18,316 bases of DNA from JBAYVY01 sp041674345 (lineage in GTDB: Bacteria > Planctomycetota > Phycisphaerae > Phycisphaerales > Zrk34). Positions 1 through 7,518 of the stretch are shown here, one piece after another (the first letter of the stretch is position 1; every line of letters starts with the position of its first letter). Where the stretch lies: contig JBAYVY010000030.1 in the NCBI GenBank assembly GCA_041674345.1, positions 1-18,316 of the forward strand. The letters run 5' to 3'. Position numbers and translations under genes: made by a program. Under the pieces are notes generated by a model. It made no database searches, had not been told where the DNA came from, and worked only from the letters and a program-made list of their open reading frames with translations.

Positions 1-62
1 CCCCCGCGCCCCAGGAATCCTCGACCACCCCACCCCATCCCGACACCGACTGATGCCCCCGC

Positions 63-90
63 TTGTCCCCGCCGCCCCGCCTGCTATGCT
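63..90 (+). promoter_or_regulatory. Putative promoter of the ABC-F gene
   Basis: TTGTCC at 63-68 and TATGCT at 85-90 are separated by 16 bp, and each matches four of six positions of the sigma-70 consensus. The start codon at 100 lies only 9 bases after the -10 box, and no Shine-Dalgarno-like purine run is seen. If this promoter is real, the mRNA would be leaderless or nearly so. The call rests on weak motif matches only. Confidence 0.3.
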
Positions 91-99
91 CTTGCCCCG

Positions 100-1923
100 A
101 TGTCCATCCTTCTCAACGCACAACTGCTCGCCAAATCCTTCGGCGCTCGTCCCCTCTTCCAGGACGTCGCACTGATCGTTTCCACCGGCGACCGCATCGG
201 ACTCATCGGCCCCAACGGCTCCGGCAAATCCACGCTCCTCAAAATCCTCGCCGGACTCGAATCCCCGGACTCCGGCTCCATCATCGCCCGCAATTCCCTC
301 CTCACCGCCTACGTCCCCCAATCCGACCTCTTTCCCCCGGACGCCACCCCACTCTCCGCCGTCGTCCAATCCCTCCACACCGATCACCCCACCGCCGATC
401 CCCACGAACACGAAATCGCCGCCTCCGTCCTCCTCGATCAAATCGGCTTCACCACGCTCGACCACCCCGTCGATCAACTGTCCGGCGGATGGCGCAAACG
501 CCTCGCCATCGCCCGACAAATCGCCCGAAAACCCGACCTCCTCCTCCTCGACGAACCCACCAACCACCTCGATCTCGAAGGCATCGAGTGGCTTGAGCAA
601 TGGCTCGACGACGCCCCCATGAGCGTCATCGTCGTCACACACGACCGCTATTTCCTCGAAGAATCCACCTCACGCATCATCGAACTGTCCGCCGCCTATC
701 CCCAGGGAACCTTCGCCGTCGATGGCCCCTACAGCACCTTCCTCGAACGCCGCGCCGATTTCCTCGCCGCCCAACAAAAACAAGAACAATCCCTCGCCAG
801 CCGCGTCCGCGCCGATATCGCCTGGCTCCAACGCGGCGCCAAGGCACGTCGCACCAAATCCAAGGGCCGCATCCAGGACGCCTCCGATCGCATGGCCACC
901 CTCGACGGCCTCAAACGCCGCAACGCACCCCAACGCGCCGCCGCCATCGACTTCAACGCCACCGGTCGAAAAACCCGCAATCTCCTCGTCGCCAAAAATA
1001 TCGCCAAATCCTTCGGCGACCGCTCCCTCTTCCGCATCGACGAACTGGTCCTCTCCCCAGCCACCTGTCTCGGACTCGTCGGTCCCAACGGCTCCGGCAA
1101 AACCACCCTCATCAAAATCCTCACCGGCGAAATCCCCCCTGACTCCGGCTCCGTCAAATCCGCCGACAACCTCCGCGTCGCAACCTTCACCCAACGTCGC
1201 GCCGAACTCGACCGTCAACAAACTCTCCGCGAAGCACTCTGCCCCATCGGCGACACCTTCTTCTACCGCGACCGGCCCATGCACGTCGCCACATGGGCAC
1301 AACGCTTCCTCTTCCGAACCGAACAACTCAACGTCCCCGTCGGCGACCTCTCCGGCGGGGAACAAGCCCGCATCCTCATCGCCTCCCTCATGCGACAACC
1401 CGCCGACATCCTCGTCCTCGACGAACCCACCAACGACCTCGACATCGCCTCCCTCGAAGTCCTCGAACAAGCCCTCGACGAGTTTCCCGGAGCCGTCCTC
1501 CTCGTCACACACGACCGCTACATGCTCGACCGATTATCGACGCAACTGCTCTGGCTCGACGGCCGCGGTAATGCCAAGCCCTTCGCCGGTTATTCGCAAC
1601 TTCTCGAAGCGCAGGAAAAACAGCGGCAACAGCGACTTCCCGAAAAGATGCCGCGTTTGGTTCCGCAACCCGATCCCGCGCCCGTCGAGCAATCCCCCGC
1701 CAAACTCACCTTCAAGGAACAGCGGGAATGGGACCAGATGGAATCGAAAATCGCGGACGCCGAGTCCCTCGCCGCCCGGCTCGAACAACAAATGAACGAC
1801 CCGCGACTCCTGGCCGATCACGAAAAAATGCGAGCCCACTGCCTCCAACTCGACGAAGCCCACGCACAGGTCAAAACGCTGTACGACCGCTGGGCCGAAC
1901 TCGAAGCCAAACAACCCCGGTAA
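100..1923 (+). CDS. ABC-F family ATPase, Uup-like
   Basis: This is a soluble ABC-F protein of 607 residues with two ATPase cassettes and no membrane segments. Proteins of this family act on ribosomes or, for Uup, in ribosome and DNA-recombination quality control. Cassette 1 has Walker A GPNGSGKS at 37-44, signature LSGGW at 127-131 and Walker B LLLLDEPTNHLD at 147-158. Cassette 2 has GPNGSGKT at 328-335, LSGGEQ at 417-422 and ILVLDEPTNDLD at 437-448. The interdomain linker (about 215-290) is rich in Arg, Lys and Gln, as expected for the P-site tRNA interaction motif. The C-terminal part (about 535-607, with FKEQREW and a charged helix ending YDRWAELE) matches the Uup-type coiled-coil domain. 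Length is normal. The first 1.4 kb is very rich in C-ending codons, more so than the 3' end. The specific role (Uup versus another ABC-F subfamily) is inferred. Confidence 0.93.
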   Translation: MSILLNAQLLAKSFGARPLFQDVALIVSTGDRIGLIGPNGSGKSTLLKILAGLESPDSGSIIARNSLLTAYVPQSDLFPPDATPLSAVVQSLHTDHPTADPHEHEIAASVLLDQIGFTTLDHPVDQLSGGWRKRLAIARQIARKPDLLLLDEPTNHLDLEGIEWLEQWLDDAPMSVIVVTHDRYFLEESTSRIIELSAAYPQGTFAVDGPYSTFLERRADFLAAQQKQEQSLASRVRADIAWLQRGAKARRTKSKGRIQDASDRMATLDGLKRRNAPQRAAAIDFNATGRKTRNLLVAKNIAKSFGDRSLFRIDELVLSPATCLGLVGPNGSGKTTLIKILTGEIPPDSGSVKSADNLRVATFTQRRAELDRQQTLREALCPIGDTFFYRDRPMHVATWAQRFLFRTEQLNVPVGDLSGGEQARILIASLMRQPADILVLDEPTNDLDIASLEVLEQALDEFPGAVLLVTHDRYMLDRLSTQLLWLDGRGNAKPFAGYSQLLEAQEKQRQQRLPEKMPRLVPQPDPAPVEQSPAKLTFKEQREWDQMESKIADAESLAARLEQQMNDPRLLADHEKMRAHCLQLDEAHAQVKTLYDRWAELEAKQPR

Positions 1924-2042
1924 TCATTGTTATCGCGAGCCGAGGCAAAGCGAGTCTTTATTCCGGGGGCGAGCGCCGCCTCGGGTTCTTCGGCGACGAA
2001 TATCCACGCTTGTTGCTTTACGTCCTGCACCGTCTTGCTTCT
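1924..2042. other. Convergent intergenic gap without a clear terminator
   Basis: These 119 bp separate the ends of the ABC-F gene and the URO-D-like gene. A GC-rich imperfect hairpin is possible around 1963-1986, but it has no T-tract on either side, so no terminator is called. Confidence 0.4.
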
Positions 2043-3197
2043 TCACTTCCGAAAGCGGCGAACCGTCCGGCACAATTCCTTGCGAACCCTCAAATAAACA
2101 TCCAAGGACTCCGGCGACATGTCGTGCGTGATCCCCCCGCCAATGTTCATCACAAATCGCGGCGCTTTCGCCCCGATTTCAACGCACTTCCTCGTCTCCT
2201 CCTCAATCCGCTCCGCCGATCCGCCCGACACCACCGCGCTGTTCAGATTGCCGATCAGAATCTTGTCGTTGTATCTCTCCACCAGCATCTTCAGATCGAC
2301 CAGGTATTCAAAGTTCAACCCGTCCGCCCCCGCGCTGAAAATGTCCCCCACGAACGCCGTGCAGTCGCCGTCGCTGGTGAACACCAGCGGAATCCCCGCC
2401 TTCCTGAACGGCGCGAAAATCGCCGGGTAATGACAGAAAATATGCTCCCGGTACCACGTCGGCGCGAACAGCGGCCCCGATGTCATCGTCAGATCGTCAT
2501 GCAGAATAAACCCCTCCAGCCCCGGAACCTGACTCCACGCCGTCGCCACCCGAATGCTCACCTCCGCGAATCGTTCCATCAATTCGTGGAACCGCTTTTC
2601 CTCCATCCCCGCCTCGCAAAGCAATTCAAAACCAAAGATCGCCAACGCCCAATGAAAGCACGTCGTGTAATGGTGAGGCAGCGGAACGCATGTTTCCCCG
2701 CAGCTTTCCCGCATCGCCCCATATGATTCGATGAACTGGGCGCGATATTGTTCGACGGTTTTCGGAAAGTGCGCCAACGGGTCGAAATCCAACGCTTCGC
2801 TGACGGACGCGGGTTTGGGGATGTCCACGAAGTGCCTGCCGTCCTCCTGATGCACCGCGCCGAAAATCCCCCACTGCACAACATCCAGCCCGTTGCGGGT
2901 GCGTTTCATCCGCTCGCCGTCCGACCAATCGAAAAGTTCCTCGCCCCCCAATGCGCTGGTCTTGCTGTCGCCAACCATCGCATTCTGCGGCAAACCCCCG
3001 CCCCACAACAGGTCGATCTCCATCGCCTCGGCCACCTTGCGAAACGCCTCGTTCAACCGGCCGGGTTCGGTCAACGGATCAATACCCGACAAATGCTTTA
3101 TCACCGCCCGGCTGGCCCCGCGACAATGCTCCATCACCGCAACACGTTCCCCGCGATAATCCGCTTTCAACAATTCCAATCCCAGTTGTCGAGACAT
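2043..3197 (-). CDS. Uroporphyrinogen decarboxylase (URO-D) superfamily protein
   Basis: The protein has 384 residues and the TIM-barrel layout of the URO-D/cobalamin-methyltransferase superfamily. HDDLTMTSGPLFAPTWYR at 233-250, TSDGD at 274-278, a GADGLNFE strand at 290-297 and ILIGNLNS at 313-320 correspond to the family's conserved strands. The N-terminal arginine/glutamine motif of true HemE (RQAGR) is absent, so haem synthesis is unlikely. Relatives of this type are usually methyltransferase-like or of unknown substrate. The start at 3197 is chosen because AAGGA lies 8 bases upstream; an ATG three codons earlier has no room for a ribosome site. It follows the ferritin-like gene by 11 bp, and that gene's stop lies inside this gene's ribosome-binding site, so the two are very probably translated together. 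No corrinoid-binding partner is encoded nearby, so the reaction is unknown. Confidence 0.85.
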   Translation of the reverse strand: MSRQLGLELLKADYRGERVAVMEHCRGASRAVIKHLSGIDPLTEPGRLNEAFRKVAEAMEIDLLWGGGLPQNAMVGDSKTSALGGEELFDWSDGERMKRTRNGLDVVQWGIFGAVHQEDGRHFVDIPKPASVSEALDFDPLAHFPKTVEQYRAQFIESYGAMRESCGETCVPLPHHYTTCFHWALAIFGFELLCEAGMEEKRFHELMERFAEVSIRVATAWSQVPGLEGFILHDDLTMTSGPLFAPTWYREHIFCHYPAIFAPFRKAGIPLVFTSDGDCTAFVGDIFSAGADGLNFEYLVDLKMLVERYNDKILIGNLNSAVVSGGSAERIEEETRKCVEIGAKAPRFVMNIGGGITHDMSPESLDVYLRVRKELCRTVRRFRK

Positions 3198-3205
3198 TGA
3201 CGACA

Positions 3206-3211
3206 TCCTTA
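3206..3211 (-). promoter_or_regulatory. Ribosome-binding site overlapping upstream stop codon
   Basis: On the minus strand TAAGGA combines the TAA stop of the ferritin-like gene with the Shine-Dalgarno of the URO-D-like gene. The spacer to ATG (3197) is 8 bases. This fixes the start and suggests translational coupling. Confidence 0.75.
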
Positions 3212-4633
3212 CATCGGAAGAAACGGCCGCGTCGGCGCCGCATCGGCGTGCGCCATCGGACACTGACCTCGCAATTCATCCAGCAACCATCGGTAATGTT
3301 TCCACGCCCTCTCATCACGCAAGGCCTCCGCCTTCACATTCGCGCCCGGATTCACGCAATCCCCTCCGTGACGATCCGCCGATTCGTTCACCATCTGTTT
3401 TCCAGCCAAAAACACGCGATAACCCGCCACACGCTGCTCCGCCTTGCGACGCGCCTGCGCACGATCCGCCGCCCCGCGCCGGCGGTAATCCTCCCGAACC
3501 CCCGCGCGCTCCGCCATGCCGTCCAGCCAGATTCGCCCGTATTCCACGTGACTCGTCTCGTCAATGATGTCGAACTGCATCATCTCCGCCGAGCGTTCAT
3601 CCTCGGCATTACGGAGATCCTCAAAGCAATATCGCTTGGTTTCAAAGTAGCCGGTTTCCGCGATCTGCGTCACGCCGTAAAACGCCTCATACACATCGCC
3701 CGGCGTCATCGGGTCGAGCGTCCCCTCGCCCCCCGCCCCGTAACTGCTGTATCCGAAATGCTCGAAGTCCAGCCCGAAGTCGCGCAACCGGCTGTAACCG
3801 CTGTGGCCGTGACGCGATTCGTCCCACATATGTCGCGCCTCGGCGTACACAAACTCCCACGGCATGAAATCCGCGTGGTAAATCCATCGCAATTGCTGCT
3901 CCGCCACACCCATCTCCCAACAATAGCCGATCATGAAAAACAGCCGCCGCGTTTCCACGCTCTTGCACCAGTCCAGCTCGATCATCGGCATGATGTTCGG
4001 CGCGCGATCCCACTCCTTCACGCGGCCCGGCGTCCGCGGCATCCTGAACGATGTGTGCTTCCCGCACGGTTGCGCAGATGGCGAATCCGGCCCGATTTCA
4101 CGCGAAAACACGCCGATCTCCGACAACCGCGATCCCACGGCCTGCAAATAACGCGGCTCGATCACATGCGGATATCGCTTCGTGAAACCCGCATACCACG
4201 CCGCCTGGAGTTGTTTCAACTCCAGCACGCGATGCAGCAATTCCAGCGTCGGCTGGTCATGCACCGGATGCGCGGTCCGCAGATAGTCCTCATAGCTCCG
4301 GCACAACGCCGGATTCACCACGCCATGCACGCCCGCCATCGCATCCAGCCACGAGGGCGCGACGATCACCTGATCCATCGCCTGTTGGAACACCCGATGC
4401 ACGGGCGGATCGGCTTTCCCGCCGGGGTACATTGTCAGTCGCCCGCGCATCGCATCGACGATTTCCGCCTGGAGCCAGACGTGGTAACAGACCGCGAGTT
4501 TGTCCTCCCAGTCACCAGCGCACCGGCCCCACCCGGCGATGATGCGCAAAATGCTCTCCTCCGCATATCGCCACTGGCCCAGCAACGCATACACGGCGGG
4601 AACGATTTTCGGCCTCGTTAAATCGACGGTCAT
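3209..4633 (-). CDS. Ferritin-like di-iron protein of unknown function
   Basis: The protein has 474 residues, is largely helical, and has no signal peptide or membrane span. The half from about residue 225 carries ExxH motifs typical of ferritin-like di-iron proteins: EARH 265-268, ESRH 272-275 in the sequence WDESRHG, and ETSH 359-362 in IIDETSHVEYG. Candidate bridging acids are E240/E245 and E326. The pattern E...ExxH...E...ExxH is characteristic of carboxylate-bridged di-iron oxidases and oxygenases. The N-terminal 200 residues are not recognised. The start at 4633 is supported by AAGGAGA with an 8-base spacer; an in-frame ATG 17 codons upstream has no such site. It is the first gene of a pair with the URO-D-like gene and is divergent from an AraC regulator 100 bp away, which probably controls it. 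The length resembles benzoyl-CoA epoxidase BoxB, but the motif context does not match well, so no enzymatic name is given. Confidence 0.72.
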   Translation of the reverse strand: MTVDLTRPKIVPAVYALLGQWRYAEESILRIIAGWGRCAGDWEDKLAVCYHVWLQAEIVDAMRGRLTMYPGGKADPPVHRVFQQAMDQVIVAPSWLDAMAGVHGVVNPALCRSYEDYLRTAHPVHDQPTLELLHRVLELKQLQAAWYAGFTKRYPHVIEPRYLQAVGSRLSEIGVFSREIGPDSPSAQPCGKHTSFRMPRTPGRVKEWDRAPNIMPMIELDWCKSVETRRLFFMIGYCWEMGVAEQQLRWIYHADFMPWEFVYAEARHMWDESRHGHSGYSRLRDFGLDFEHFGYSSYGAGGEGTLDPMTPGDVYEAFYGVTQIAETGYFETKRYCFEDLRNAEDERSAEMMQFDIIDETSHVEYGRIWLDGMAERAGVREDYRRRGAADRAQARRKAEQRVAGYRVFLAGKQMVNESADRHGGDCVNPGANVKAEALRDERAWKHYRWLLDELRGQCPMAHADAAPTRPFLPM

Positions 4634-4733
4634 GGTGTGGGTCTCCTTGTGTGAAAATCGGTGCTCCCCAAGCATGACTTGCATTGTGCCGGATGTAAAT
4701 GTTTAATGGCGATAAGTTGTATCTGTTTCCGTT
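4634..4733. promoter_or_regulatory. Divergent control region, AraC gene / ferritin-URO-D operon
   Basis: The 100-bp divergent gap is AT-richer than the flanking genes. On + a possible promoter is TTGCAT (4679-4684), a 17-bp spacer, then TTTAAT (4702-4707), serving the AraC gene. On - a possible promoter is TTTACA (4699-4694), a 17-bp spacer, then CATGCT (4676-4671), serving the operon. The two overlap, so one bound regulator could affect both directions, as AraC proteins often do. No clear operator repeat was found. Confidence 0.4.
4642..4648 (-). promoter_or_regulatory. Strong ribosome-binding site of ferritin-like gene
   Basis: AAGGAGA on the minus strand lies 8 bases before ATG at 4633. 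It decides the start against the more distal in-frame ATG at 4684. Confidence 0.8.
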
Positions 4734-5570
4734 ATGAAAAAGTCGCCCGCCAAACTCGCCACGCTTCAAAACCTGCACGACCAGTTGCGCATTCGCGTTC
4801 TGGCATGCGATTATCTGCAAATCGACCGGACGTGGAATGTTCGTGACGTGCGAAGTCCGTTCTGGCGTTTGTATGTCAGCGGGCGCGATGGAGCCGGCGT
4901 GGAATTGCCCGGCGGATTGTATCGCCTGACCCGCGATCGCATTCACCTGATTCCCGCGTGGGTGTCGTTCTCATGCCGCTGCGATCGCCCGGTGCAACAT
5001 CTTTACATTCATTTCGAGTTACCCGGCCTTCCGGGGGCGATGTCGCGCGAAATGTTCGACAGGCCCGTGACCTTGCGCGCCGACGCGCTGGCCGAGGGAT
5101 TGTGCGCCCGCTTGGCGGCGAGCGTCGCGGGGGGCGAACAGACGCGGATCGTCGCGCTGGCCAAGGCGGCGGTGTATCTGTCGCTGGGCATGTTGCTGGA
5201 GCAATTACAGGTGCGGTGGACAAAACGGATCAATCACATCGCGGATCAGACCGGGCCTATCTGGCCGGCGATGCAATACATCGAATCGCATCCGGGCGAG
5301 CGTATCGACAACGAGCGGCTGGCGGAACTTTGCGATTTGAGTTGCGACCACTTCGCCCGGCGTTTCCGGCAGATCGTCGGGCAGACCCCGGCCCGTTATC
5401 TTCTTGAACGCCGAATCGCACTGGCGGCGCAGGAACTGATCTTCACCGAACACCGAATTGGCTACATCGCCCGGCAATGCGGATTCACCAACCGGTTTCA
5501 TTTCACCCGTGTTTTCACGAGTCAGATGGGCGTTCCGCCCGCGACATACAGGCGTCGGACGCATGTGTAG
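4734..5570 (+). CDS. AraC-family transcriptional regulator
   Basis: The protein has 278 residues. The C-terminal 100 residues form the two helix-turn-helix AraC DNA-binding domain. The first helix-turn-helix lies around LAELCDLSCDHFARRFRQ (196-213), followed by VGQTPARYLLERRI (215-228). The second lies at IGYIARQCGFTNRFHFTRVF (242-261), followed by the usual G-PP--YRR ending. The N-terminal 160 residues resemble a cupin-type ligand-sensing domain (GGLYRLTRDRIHLIPAW at 60-76 is the typical strand before the metal/sugar pocket). It is transcribed divergently from the ferritin-like/URO-D-like pair and is the obvious candidate regulator of that pair. It ends only 17 bp from the converging sugar operon, so regulation of that operon is also possible. 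The ligand is unknown. Confidence 0.92.
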   Translation: MKKSPAKLATLQNLHDQLRIRVLACDYLQIDRTWNVRDVRSPFWRLYVSGRDGAGVELPGGLYRLTRDRIHLIPAWVSFSCRCDRPVQHLYIHFELPGLPGAMSREMFDRPVTLRADALAEGLCARLAASVAGGEQTRIVALAKAAVYLSLGMLLEQLQVRWTKRINHIADQTGPIWPAMQYIESHPGERIDNERLAELCDLSCDHFARRFRQIVGQTPARYLLERRIALAAQELIFTEHRIGYIARQCGFTNRFHFTRVFTSQMGVPPATYRRRTHV

Positions 5571-5587
5571 TTTTCATGTTTTGAAGA

Positions 5588-6397
5588 TCAACCTTCGCGG
5601 TCATATCGCTGGAGGATTCGCATTTCGGTTTTCAGATGATCTTTCCAGAAGTCGGGGGACATGGTGCTGTCGATCCATTCGCCGCTGACGTAGCCGGCGT
5701 AGTTGTCGGCGCGAAGGAGGCGGAGGAAGCCCCGGGGATCGAGTTCGCCGGTGCCGAGCGGGAGCATGACGAGTTGATCGACGGTGCGCAAGCCGTCGTG
5801 GATATGGACGTGACGTACCCAGGGCCTGAGCATGGCGTAGGCCTCGTCGTTGCTGGAGCCGCCGGCGCGGACGGGGTGCATCATATCGTAGTTGACGGCG
5901 ATGTTGGGGTGATTGACCGTTCGCATCACCTCGGCGACATAAACGGGGTTGGACCAGCTATCGTGGGTTTCCATGCAGACGACGACATCGCGTTTGGCGG
6001 CGTGGTCGGCGACACGTTTGAGGCCCTCGACGGCGGTGGCGATGGCGGAAGAGCGCGGGATGGAGGCGGGGAAATCGCCGCCGAACACGCGAATACGGTG
6101 ACAGTCCAGATCGCCGGCGAGGTCGATGGCGGCCAGTGCGTCGGCGATAGTGGCTTGCTGCGATTCAGCGACGGCGAATCGGCAACTGGTGGCGATGCAG
6201 CAGATGGCGACATTGAGTTTTTCGGCTGTTTTACGCATAATTTTGCGTTGATCGGGCGGGGTGGTGGTTTCGACGCCGTGGGCGTGCTTGGCGACAATGC
6301 GGGGTTCGACGCCGGCGTAGCCGAGCTGTTTGGCGAGTGTGAGCATTTGCTCAAAGGTTGCGGTCGGGCACGAAAAAGTCATGAAGGCGTATTTCAT
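5588..6397 (-). CDS. Sugar phosphate isomerase/epimerase-like TIM barrel
   Basis: The protein has 269 residues and the xylose-isomerase-like/AP-endonuclease-2 TIM-barrel fold. It opens with a first strand MKYAFMTFSCP and a GYAGVEPR segment (26-33). Likely metal ligands are E143 in CMETHDSW, D171 (and H174) in NYDMMHP, H198/H200 in HVHIHDG and E240 in SGEWID, which is the E-D-H-E set of the superfamily. It is the third gene of a minus-strand operon, 22 bp downstream of the Gfo/Idh gene. In this setting such enzymes usually isomerise, epimerise or cleave a 3-keto- or other oxidised sugar made by the oxidoreductase. The substrate cannot be read from sequence. The ribosome site is weak (a GGAAAA run about 8 bases before ATG). 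Confidence 0.85.
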   Translation of the reverse strand: MKYAFMTFSCPTATFEQMLTLAKQLGYAGVEPRIVAKHAHGVETTTPPDQRKIMRKTAEKLNVAICCIATSCRFAVAESQQATIADALAAIDLAGDLDCHRIRVFGGDFPASIPRSSAIATAVEGLKRVADHAAKRDVVVCMETHDSWSNPVYVAEVMRTVNHPNIAVNYDMMHPVRAGGSSNDEAYAMLRPWVRHVHIHDGLRTVDQLVMLPLGTGELDPRGFLRLLRADNYAGYVSGEWIDSTMSPDFWKDHLKTEMRILQRYDREG

Positions 6398-6419
6398 GGT
6401 GATGTTTTTCCAAAGGGGT

Positions 6420-7478
6420 TCACAAGGTGATGGTTTGTTCGCATTTGGAGGAAGCGTAGATGGCGTCGGTGATACGGACGATATCGGCTTCCTGTTTCAA
6501 AGAGGTCAGGGGCGGATGGTTGAAACGGATGGCGTGGGCGAAGTCGCGGACGGGGCCGGCGTGAACGGCGTCGGAGCGGTCGTCGCCTTGCCAGATGGTT
6601 TTGGAAACGACGCCACGGAAGGCGTCGGCGCGGTCGAAGATGAGGTGTTTGCCGTCGCTTGGGAGCATGTTGAGTCGGAGGGTTCCGTTGGAGCCGGTGA
6701 TTTCCCACGCGGCGTCGGGCTGGGAAGTGGGCATGTATTCGCCGCGTTCGATGTTGATGATCTGTCCGGCGGCGCAGCGGATCATGGCGGTGTAGTGTGT
6801 CTCGGCATCGGAATTGGGGGTGACGTGTTTCTTATAAATCGGCGGGACGGTCCAGCACTGTGCGGTGACGGAAATGGGTTTCAGTTTCCAAGAGAAGATG
6901 CCGAGGATGTAGTCGAGATCGTACACGCCCCAGTTGACGAGGATTCCGCCGGCATTGAGTTTTTTGCTGAGTCGCCAATCGGGGGGCAAGGCCTGGGGTT
7001 TGCCGCGTGAGGGGTTGATCGCACGGACGCGGATGAGACGGACATCGCCGAGTTTTCCGCTGGAAATGAAGCGTTGCGCGACGGCGGCGGAGTGATAAGT
7101 TCGGAAGCGGGAAGAAGCGCAGGCGGCGAGGCGATCGCCCTGGAGTTGGAGGAAGGAGCGAAGTTCGCGCAGGTTCATGGCGACGGGTTTTTCGACGAGG
7201 ACGTGGCGGTTGGATTGGAGGGCTTGTTTGACTAATTGGCCGCGTTGTTGTGTTGGGAAGGCGAGGAGGACTGCCTGAATATCGGAGTTTTTGAGGAGAT
7301 CGCGTCCGTGGCGATAGACATTGGGGACGTGATGGAGGTCGGCGATGCGATGGGCTTTATCGTCGATGAGATCGGCGACGGCGATGAGGTTGATGTCTTT
7401 GGAGGAAGCGGCGGCTTGTGCGTGCATCGTGCCGATGACGCCGCAACCGACGATTCCGAGTTTGACGGGCAGGGACAT
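6420..7478 (-). CDS. Gfo/Idh/MocA family oxidoreductase
   Basis: The protein is an NAD(P)-dependent sugar or polyol dehydrogenase of 352 residues. The N-terminal Rossmann fold has GCGVIG (11-16), with D36 in AVAD ending the second strand, which suggests a preference for NAD. The family hallmark EKPVA with the catalytic lysine is at 96-100. The C-terminal alpha/beta domain starts near residue 130 and includes AGGILVNWGVYDLDYILG (176-193), where the family usually has a GG--L-D-G-H---D pattern; here N182 and Y186 occupy the Asp and His positions. The start at 7478 has AAGGA with an 8-base spacer. It lies 40 bp after the upstream TIM-barrel gene and 22 bp before the next, so the three are almost certainly one transcript. 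Cytoplasmic carbohydrate oxidation is likely, with the substrate unknown. Confidence 0.9.
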   Translation of the reverse strand: MSLPVKLGIVGCGVIGTMHAQAAASSKDINLIAVADLIDDKAHRIADLHHVPNVYRHGRDLLKNSDIQAVLLAFPTQQRGQLVKQALQSNRHVLVEKPVAMNLRELRSFLQLQGDRLAACASSRFRTYHSAAVAQRFISSGKLGDVRLIRVRAINPSRGKPQALPPDWRLSKKLNAGGILVNWGVYDLDYILGIFSWKLKPISVTAQCWTVPPIYKKHVTPNSDAETHYTAMIRCAAGQIINIERGEYMPTSQPDAAWEITGSNGTLRLNMLPSDGKHLIFDRADAFRGVVSKTIWQGDDRSDAVHAGPVRDFAHAIRFNHPPLTSLKQEADIVRITDAIYASSKCEQTITL

Positions 7479-7518
7479 GGCGTGAGTCCTTGTGAATGGG
7501 TCTGTGTTGCTGGGGGGG

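Noticed and set aside
2043..3197. True HemE (uroporphyrinogen decarboxylase of haem synthesis)
   Set aside because: The conserved N-terminal arginine motif is missing and the operon context is not haem synthesis. Only superfamily membership is supported.
2951..4621. A 556-codon open frame on the plus strand opposite the ferritin-like gene
   Set aside because: It is His/Arg-rich with no domain pattern. The opposite strand has di-iron motifs, a strong ribosome site and operon spacing.
3209..4633. Benzoyl-CoA epoxidase subunit BoxB
   Set aside because: Length and di-iron character fit, but the residues around the ExxH motifs do not resemble BoxB as remembered, and no BoxA or BoxC partner is nearby.
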